24,065 nucleotides of DNA, taken from positions 1 to 24,065 of the forward strand of contig JADDMT010000256.1 in assembly GCA_021401465.1 (NCBI GenBank). Reading direction: 5' to 3'. The notes below the pieces were generated by a model. The model was not told the origin of the DNA. It saw only the letters and a list, made by a program, of their open reading frames with translations, and did no database searches. This stretch comes from Teratosphaeria epicoccoides. Taxonomy: Eukaryota > Ascomycota > Dothideomycetes > Mycosphaerellales > Teratosphaeriaceae. The position numbers and the translations under genes are program-made. Below, in pieces: positions 18,960 to 24,065 of this stretch; position 1 is the stretch's first letter; each line of letters starts with the position of its first letter.

Positions 18960-21935
18960 AAGTTAGTAATAACCTTAACTAGGTCTGACAAACAGACAGA
19001 TAAGGAACTTAACGAATAGGGCTGTACCTTCTTCTAAAGTGATGTAGATGTAGCATTCGCATACTAGCTCTTACACAAAGGCATTTCGAGTAACGCTATC
19101 GATCGGTTATTTAAGAATCCCCGGCTACAGAAGATCTACGAACTGCTTAGCTTTCGGTTAGGCGTAGAGCTTAAGGACAAGATCTAAGAAGTAAGTGCCT
19201 ACTAACTACTATTTATTATAAAGTAGAGTATTACAAACATCGAATTAGAATCTCTACAGTCGACCTCTAGTGTTAAGACAGTGCCTCTAAGGCACTAGAA
19301 AGTCGAAGATGTTATGCGCTTTCTTATAGGGCACAAGGGTTTCAGGAATGATCTTATGTACGCGCCTTATTGCCTTAAGACTCTAGATGACCCGCCTAGG
19401 CGGATCTATTAGGACATGGCCTCTACAGACTAGTAGTAGGACAAACAGAAAGAGCTTAGAATAGACGGAGCGACAATCGTGCCACTAATTCTTGCTAGTA
19501 ACAAGACACAGGTTACTAATTATCAAGGTAACCTAATCGCATAGCTAGTATACTTGACAATTAGCAACCTGCCTAGATCGGTTCGTAACTCTAACTATCG
19601 ACTAGGCAGCGTGCTCCTAGCGATGCTACTAGTAGTTAAAGGCGGAAAAGGAAGCATCAGGGACGAGCTATACTATCGCTACATAAAGACAATGTTCGAC
19701 CCTATTACTAAGCTCGCTACAGGCGAGGGCCTCGACGTCTTGTATGCGGATAGCAAGACATAGCGATGTTTCCTAAATATCGCGGTATACGCGAGCGACT
19801 ACTAAGAACAGGTAATAATCACAGGCGTGAAGAATAAACGCTACTACACGATATGTATAATCGATCTAGAAAAACGCGAAGACCTTAAAGCGGTTACGCT
19901 ATAGCGGACATATAAGGACACGCAAATGCAAATCATGCTCTAGCGAGTAGCAAAGAAGGACTAGGGCAGCTACGTGCACGACCTACTAAACTTTGCATTT
20001 AGGTACCCTAGCCTAAATATCTACAAGACGCTAATAGTAGACGTGCTCTACTAACTCTTTAAGGGGGTATTAATGTACGTCATAGATTAGACACGAGATT
20101 TGCTTAAGAGTCGACTGCCTCTGTCTTCGAAGCAAGCTAGAGCGGCACTCCTATAAGCTAAGGGTTAGCATAAAGTAGCAAGAAAGAGTAACAAAGGCAA
20201 GACTGTTGTAGATCATTAACTAGATGTCATTATCGACTGTCGTTTTACAGCGGTGCCTGCATTTAGGAACCTCCGAGTGTTTAGCTAAATGTCTGTAGTA
20301 AGCTAATAGACAGGCTAGGAACAGAAGAGTGTGCTGCGACAGTTGCTCCTAGTCTTTGTGCTACTATTAGAAGAGGCTAAGGTACATAGCGCTATCTAGT
20401 TCTTACAGGCGATAGTAGACTTCTCTTAGTTAGCGTAATATCCTTTACATGATAGCGAAACGCTCCGGTTTATAGTCCTCGCCCTATTCTAATGCAACTA
20501 GTATAAAGAAGAGTTCAGGGAGTACCGCATAAGCAAAGGAGAGCTAAGAAAGAACAAAGTGTAGACAGAGCGAGCGGAGGAGCCTAAGATAGTAGACAAT
20601 GTGTGTAAACTATAAGGGTACTTTAATTTTCCTAAGTTTTATGCCCTTACATACTACGTGGACATGATACGGCTCTTCGGCAACGCGCTAGACCTCGACA
20701 CTAGCTACTTCGAACACAAGCATGTCGAATACGTTAAGAAGCTATTTAAATTAACTAACAAGAAGAACGGATAGGAGGACTAAATTATAGAGCACTTCTA
20801 GCGAAAGATTACTATGCTTACATTCTTTGATACTAGCCTAACGTTCTAGTAGCAGACTAAGGCTAAACGTCAAGAGGCTTAGGAGCGCGAAGTGCCTTAG
20901 CTAACAGAGCAGAAGGATGTTAAAGCCTTCCTTAGCTAGCAAAGGCTAAGATCTAGCTAATCGTTACTAGGTAGAGACATATAGAGGACAGTTAGTAATG
21001 TAGTAGTACACATGGGGCTAGAGGTAGGGCCTTACTTCTGTTATGCTACTACAGTGTTTGTCAGAGAGTACTAGGCGTCGTCTAATACAACATCGACGTC
21101 AAATATAATGCGTCTTAATCCTAACAGGATTAAGGGAAGACTAGATTAGGTTAATAATTTAGAGGTATCTTTCTATGCTAGTATACGGTGCTAGAAGATG
21201 CATCATAAGGATCCTAACAATCTATCTGCAACTAAGCTAGACGTCGTTAGATGTTCACTAAACTAGCAAGGAATCTAGGATAATCGCCGTAACGACTAGC
21301 TCTAGGTCTAGGAGTACGAAGTACCGCTAGTTACGGACAAGACTGCTAGCGTTAATAGACAAATCGACCTAGTAGTTGCCTTTAAGGGCCGGCTGCCTGC
21401 TCGCCTGTTGTATATCGTAACCTTCTAAGACAAGAAATCGCGCGTCATAGTAGACAGCTACAACTACATAATACTAGCACATAATAAACATCCGACCTAC
21501 ATAGGTGTGTTCGTAGACCTGTTCTAGCCGAAGGATCCGGCTAGAAGAGCAGACGATGTTCATGGCATGACAGTAATCATAGCGATGCGTTCTAGCCTAC
21601 AGGAAGGTACTCTGCAAGGTCGCCGCATCTACAGGCTTACTAGCGTCTACTATAGTATCCACGTTATACTAACAGACGAATATGACACCTCCGGCTAATA
21701 TGACATATACATTAACAACACTGCTGACTTTAAGACCTACAACTTCATATACAATGCGGACTAGGAGGAACAAGAGTCTAAGGTAGCAACTAAACACAAG
21801 CTACATCGCCTAAATACGGCTAAGGAGCGCGATATTGCGGCTACTAGTAAGGAAGGGCTACTATTGCTTAAGCGTGGCGTCGCTAGTAGCTCTACTTAGG
21901 ACTAATCGAGGAGAAACAAACGTAAACAATCGTGA
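18960..21935 (+). pseudogene. Decayed Plavaka-type (KDZ-related) DNA transposase, ~990 codons
   Basis: Frame 0 is unbroken by indels from about 18960 to TGA 21933-21935. By hand I count about 57 internal stops, roughly 40 TAG and 17 TAA, and no TGA. Plavaka landmarks occur in order: LHKGISSNAIDRLFKNPRL; a DWWW motif reduced to D plus TAGTAGTAG (19431-19439); GATIVPLILASNKTQVTNYQ; LVYLTISNLPRSVR; LDVLYADSKT; the DLLHQLxKG box as DVLY-stop-LFKG (about 20038-20064, His to Tyr and Gln to stop); and FNFPKFYALTYYVDMIRLFG (FNIPKLHxMxHY in relatives). A C-terminal domain typical of the family follows (VNRQIDLVVAFKGRL to 21800). Plavaka elements are cut-and-paste transposons of the CACTA/KDZ assemblage. 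After TGA the frame may continue to TAA 22119-22121. Confidence 0.85.
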
Positions 21936-22198
21936 CATGCATAACAAATGCTATACTAGTAAGCTTGATAAAGGTAGCACGCTACAAGCTATAGCGTAAG
22001 TAATACTTCTACAACTAGCGCTGCTAGTTCGACTAACTAGAAGAATAAGAGCGAGGGTCAGGATGCCAGATATACGCAAGAAGCAGTCGAGGGTACTAGA
22101 AGCATACTACTAGCAGGTTAAATGCTAGCCCTAGACCTGCGGACGTTGTAATAAAACTACTAGTAGTAAATTACAAGAGACGCCTTGTAGTGCCACAG

Positions 22199-22611
22199 GT
22201 ATACTACTAGCACTTTTGATCGTAGTCAGGTCAAGTATGCTGTTACCCTATCTCGCGGAAATACTAGTAGCAGATAGAAGGAGATACTACGGGTATACTA
22301 CTAGCACCTTTAGTCGCGGCTAGGTCAAATATGCTGTTACCCTATCTCGCAGAAATACTAGTAGCAGATAGAAGGAAATGCTATAGGTATACTGCTAGCA
22401 CTTTTAGTCGTAGCTAGGCTAAGTGTGCTGTCGCCCTATCTAGCGGATCTAGTGATAGTAGATAGAAGGAGATGCTACGGGTATACTGCTAGCACTTTTA
22501 GTCGCGGCTAGGTCGAGTATGCTGTTGCCCTATCTCGCGGATCTAGCGATAGCAGGTAGAGTAAGGTGCTATAGGTATACTGCTAGCACTTTCGAACGCG
22601 GCTAGGGTAGA
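22199..22611 (+). repeat. 94-bp tandem repeat, about 4.4 units, downstream of the transposase
   Basis: Units start at 22199, 22292, 22386, 22480 and 22574. Each opens GGTATACTRCTAGCACYTT, continues through a CGNRGYYAGGYYRARTRTGCTGT segment and CCCTATCT-GCGG, and closes near AGATAGAAGGAGATGCTA. Differences between units are mainly transitions. The opening is the dispersed palindromic motif found in the gaps upstream of the transposase. The position just past the transposase 3' end fits subterminal repeats of a CACTA-like transposon. Confidence 0.85.
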
Positions 22612-22665
22612 TAGTTTATGCGGTCTGTCGCTAGCTCTAGCCTTAACTAATAGAGCGCACGGCAT

Positions 22666-22842
22666 CGATGAATCTCATGAAGACTTAGAGGACGAGTTAC
22701 TATGTAAGAAGGCTAAGGGCAACTCCGGTTAGCTGTTTAGCACATTTTGCCACGATCTGACAGGGTAGTAAGCAGCTAACTAGAGTTGCCCTTAGCCTTC
22801 TTGCATGGTAACTCATCCTCCTAGTCTTCATGAGATTCATCG
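22666..22842. repeat. 70-bp-arm inverted repeat with 37-base loop
   Basis: The left arm 22666-22735 starts CGATGAATCTCATGAAGAC, and the right arm 22773-22842 is its complement with a few mismatches, mostly transition-type. The centre of the arm is AAGAAGGCTAAGGGCAACTC. The loop 22736-22772 contains CACATTTTGCCACGATCTGA. It lies 50 bases beyond the tandem repeat. It may be a transposon end, a miniature inverted element, or two inverted copies of a coding fragment. Confidence 0.85.
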
Positions 22843-23041
22843 GAATCGAGGCGGGGCCAGAGGATCTACTACATGGTTATAATATATAGTAATAGATAGA
22901 CGTTATGCTAATGTTATGCTATTCGTAACCTACGCCTCTACTACTAGGGCGAGGTACACTAGACCTAGGGCATCTAGTATTAGCGGCATCCCTTCTACTA
23001 CTGCTTTAGTTCAAGGAGTATACCTTCATGGCGAGGTTAAT
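22843..23041. other. Gap between inverted repeat and telomere-adjacent coding-like region
   Basis: This is short AT-rich sequence with repeated TTATGCTAATG blocks and no gene visible. Confidence 0.4.
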
Positions 23042-23742
23042 ATGCTTAGTCTCTATAAGGGCCTAATAGACTACAAAGTGTAGCCTAAGGACATTAACAT
23101 CTTACCTGCGATTTCATAAGATGCTAAGAAGAGCAAGATCCTTTTGCATTAAGCTATGGCATACCTGCAGACAGTTAATAATTGCTTGTCTTAGTAACCT
23201 TGAAGCCACAATATGTAGCTCGAGGGCGTCGACATCTTACCTGTAATTTCATAGGATACTAAGAAGAGTAAGCTCCTATTAAGAAGGGTTTCCTAAGCTG
23301 CAAACTACTAGTAGTTACAAACTGCCGATAGTATTCTGGCAGTAGCATGTAGCTGTATTAAGCTTATTGCAGCTAGCGCTATATTGAACGTAGCCCGCAC
23401 TCCTGCTTAGGGTACAAAATTTAATATGAGGACAGCTTGCTAGCGATGCAATATTACTAGAAAGACGATATAGATTATTATGGCTGCTGCGCTAGATTGT
23501 TAAGTAGCTAGTAATGCTTGTAGTTTATACACTACTATTAATGCAGATAGTAGAGGGTATGTGCTAATAAACAAGCTCTCTAGTAAAAACTATATAAGCC
23601 CTTTAGAACGACTTGATACTAAGATTACCGAATACCCTAGACCTATACGCATGTCTCGCATTAACTAAAACAACAAAGTGCTAAAACAAATTGTTATCAC
23701 GACCCTGTAGCAGCATTCTGCTATCTATCCCTCTCTAATCTA
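23042..23742 (+). pseudogene. Telomere-adjacent coding-like stretch with internal duplication
   Basis: Frame 2 from ATG 23042 gives MLSLYKGLIDYKV, DINILPAIS-stop-DAKKSKILLH, AMAYLQTVNNCLS, then VDILPVIS-stop-DTKKSKLLL, and on through FNMRTAC, SLYTTINADSRGYVLINKLS and NNKVLKQIVITTL to about 23742. Stops are TAG/TAA. The repeated ILPxISxDxKKSK segment comes from a 46-bp direct duplication. The minus strand is also open across much of this interval, so the strand is uncertain. No family is recognised. Confidence 0.35.
23097..23277 (+). repeat. 46-bp direct repeat, period 135 bp
   Basis: ACATCTTACCTGYRATTTCA and the following 26 bases occur at 23097-23142 and 23232-23277, with about seven differences, nearly all transitions. 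Both copies are in the same plus-strand frame. Confidence 0.7.
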
Positions 23743-23929
23743 ACGCGTGTAAGGTCTATACAGAGCCTTTAGCGATTACTCTATCCGATATTAAGGCCTC
23801 TACTATCTCTTCCTGCATTACAGCATCCTAGGACTAAGCATAGCGCTCGATCTCCTTAGCAAGCCATTTTGGCATCTTAGCCCTACGCATAGCGGCATGA
23901 CCCTCCTAAGGCACAAATCTTATCTTCTT
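23640..23929 (-). pseudogene. Minus-strand coding-like frame beside the telomere, unidentified
   Basis: Reading away from the telomere, the frame gives KKIRFVP-stop-EGHAAMRRAKMPKW, LAKEIERYA, DAVMQEEIVEALISDRVIAK, then SRMLLQGRDNNLF and VVLVNARHAYRSRVFGNL. Candidate starts are ATG 23890 and ATG 23875. All interruptions are TAG or TAA. The charged amphipathic pattern makes it look genuinely coding, yet it overlaps the plus-strand reading ending near 23742. It begins only about 60 bases from the telomere array, so its 5' part or promoter may have been lost when the end was capped. It does not show helicase motifs. Confidence 0.35.
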
Positions 23930-23948
23930 TACTATAGTAGGACGGTCC

Positions 23949-24065
23949 TTAGGGGTTAGGGTTAGGGTTAGGGTTAGGGTTAGGGTTAGGGTTAGGGTTA
24001 GGGTTAGGGTTAGGGTTAGGGTTAGGGTTAGGGTTAGGGTTAGGGTTAGGGTTAGGGTTAGGGTT
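23949..24065 (+). repeat. Telomere, (TTAGGG)n, right chromosome end
   Basis: After one slipped unit (TTAGGGG at 23949-23955) there are about 18 perfect TTAGGG units to the end of the window. The G-rich strand reads 5' to 3' toward the right, as it must at a right-hand chromosome terminus. TTAGGG is the usual telomere unit of filamentous fungi. The array is cut by the window or assembly end. Confidence 0.98.

Noticed and set aside
14283..21935. UAG reassigned as a sense codon (alternative genetic code)
   Set aside because: TAG falls at positions expected to be Trp (DWWW, chromodomain YLVKW) as well as Gln. TAA is also frequent and His reads Tyr. No single reassignment explains this, whereas CpA to TpA mutation does.
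8283..22121. RecQ telomere-linked helicase, TET/JBP dioxygenase or Starship tyrosine recombinase
   Set aside because: I looked for their characteristic motifs among the readable frames and found none. The only helicase motifs are SNF2-like.
23949..24065. Interstitial telomeric repeat
   Set aside because: About 18 perfect units run to the end of the sequence in the terminal orientation, so it is a true chromosome end.

Overview
The window is the right-hand end of a chromosome of a filamentous ascomycete (Pezizomycotina-type). It finishes in an uninterrupted TTAGGG array (about 23949-24065). Everything proximal to that array is transposon-derived sequence, most of it heavily damaged in the manner of repeat-induced point mutation (RIP). 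Long reading frames survive without indels but are riddled with TAG and TAA. The stops sit where Gln (CAG/CAA) or Trp (TGG) is expected, His appears as Tyr, and internal TGA is almost absent. That is the footprint of CpA to TpA transitions on both strands. I see no intact host gene, no rRNA or tRNA and no CRISPR array.

Layout. (1) 1-1696: 3' end of a lightly mutated Ty3/gypsy chromovirus-type retrotransposon, with the integrase C-terminus and chromodomain, an antisense Cys-rich coiled-coil ORF, a polypurine tract and a 490-bp 3' LTR with TGTCAT/ATGACA ends. (2) 1697-4000: AT-rich DNA, a 20-bp minisatellite, and two pieces of a second gypsy family head to head. These are a plus-strand LTR fragment with gag, cut by a minus-strand LTR with pol chromodomain. 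(3) 4340-7034: two plus-strand decayed genes of unknown family; the second has a recognisable TATA promoter and a Cys-rich N-terminus. (4) 7229-7938: a third gypsy chromodomain remnant on the minus strand, then a cluster of hairpins. (5) 8283-11004 and 11517-12650: two minus-strand decayed genes of unknown family. (6) 12700-13946: ambiguous coding-like pieces. (7) 14283-17621: a plus-strand decayed SNF2-like helicase. (8) 18434-18952: a small, nearly intact ORF. (9) 18960-21935: a roughly 990-codon decayed Plavaka-type (KDZ-related) DNA transposase in one unbroken frame. (10) 22199-22611: a 94-bp tandem repeat; 22666-22842: a 70-bp-arm inverted repeat; then a telomere-adjacent coding-like stretch and the telomere.

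How it may fit together. A short palindromic motif built on CTAGTATACTAG or TATACTACTAGC recurs in the non-coding gaps around the unknown genes, the SNF2-like gene and the transposase. It is also the repeated core of the 94-bp array. This suggests transposase-binding subterminal repeats. My best inference is that roughly 4.3-22.6 kb is one large multigene Plavaka-type element, or several related ones. Such an element would carry a SNF2-like ATPase and several unrecognised proteins, would have accumulated next to the telomere, and would then have been inactivated by RIP. Family names rest on motifs read by eye; no database search was possible.
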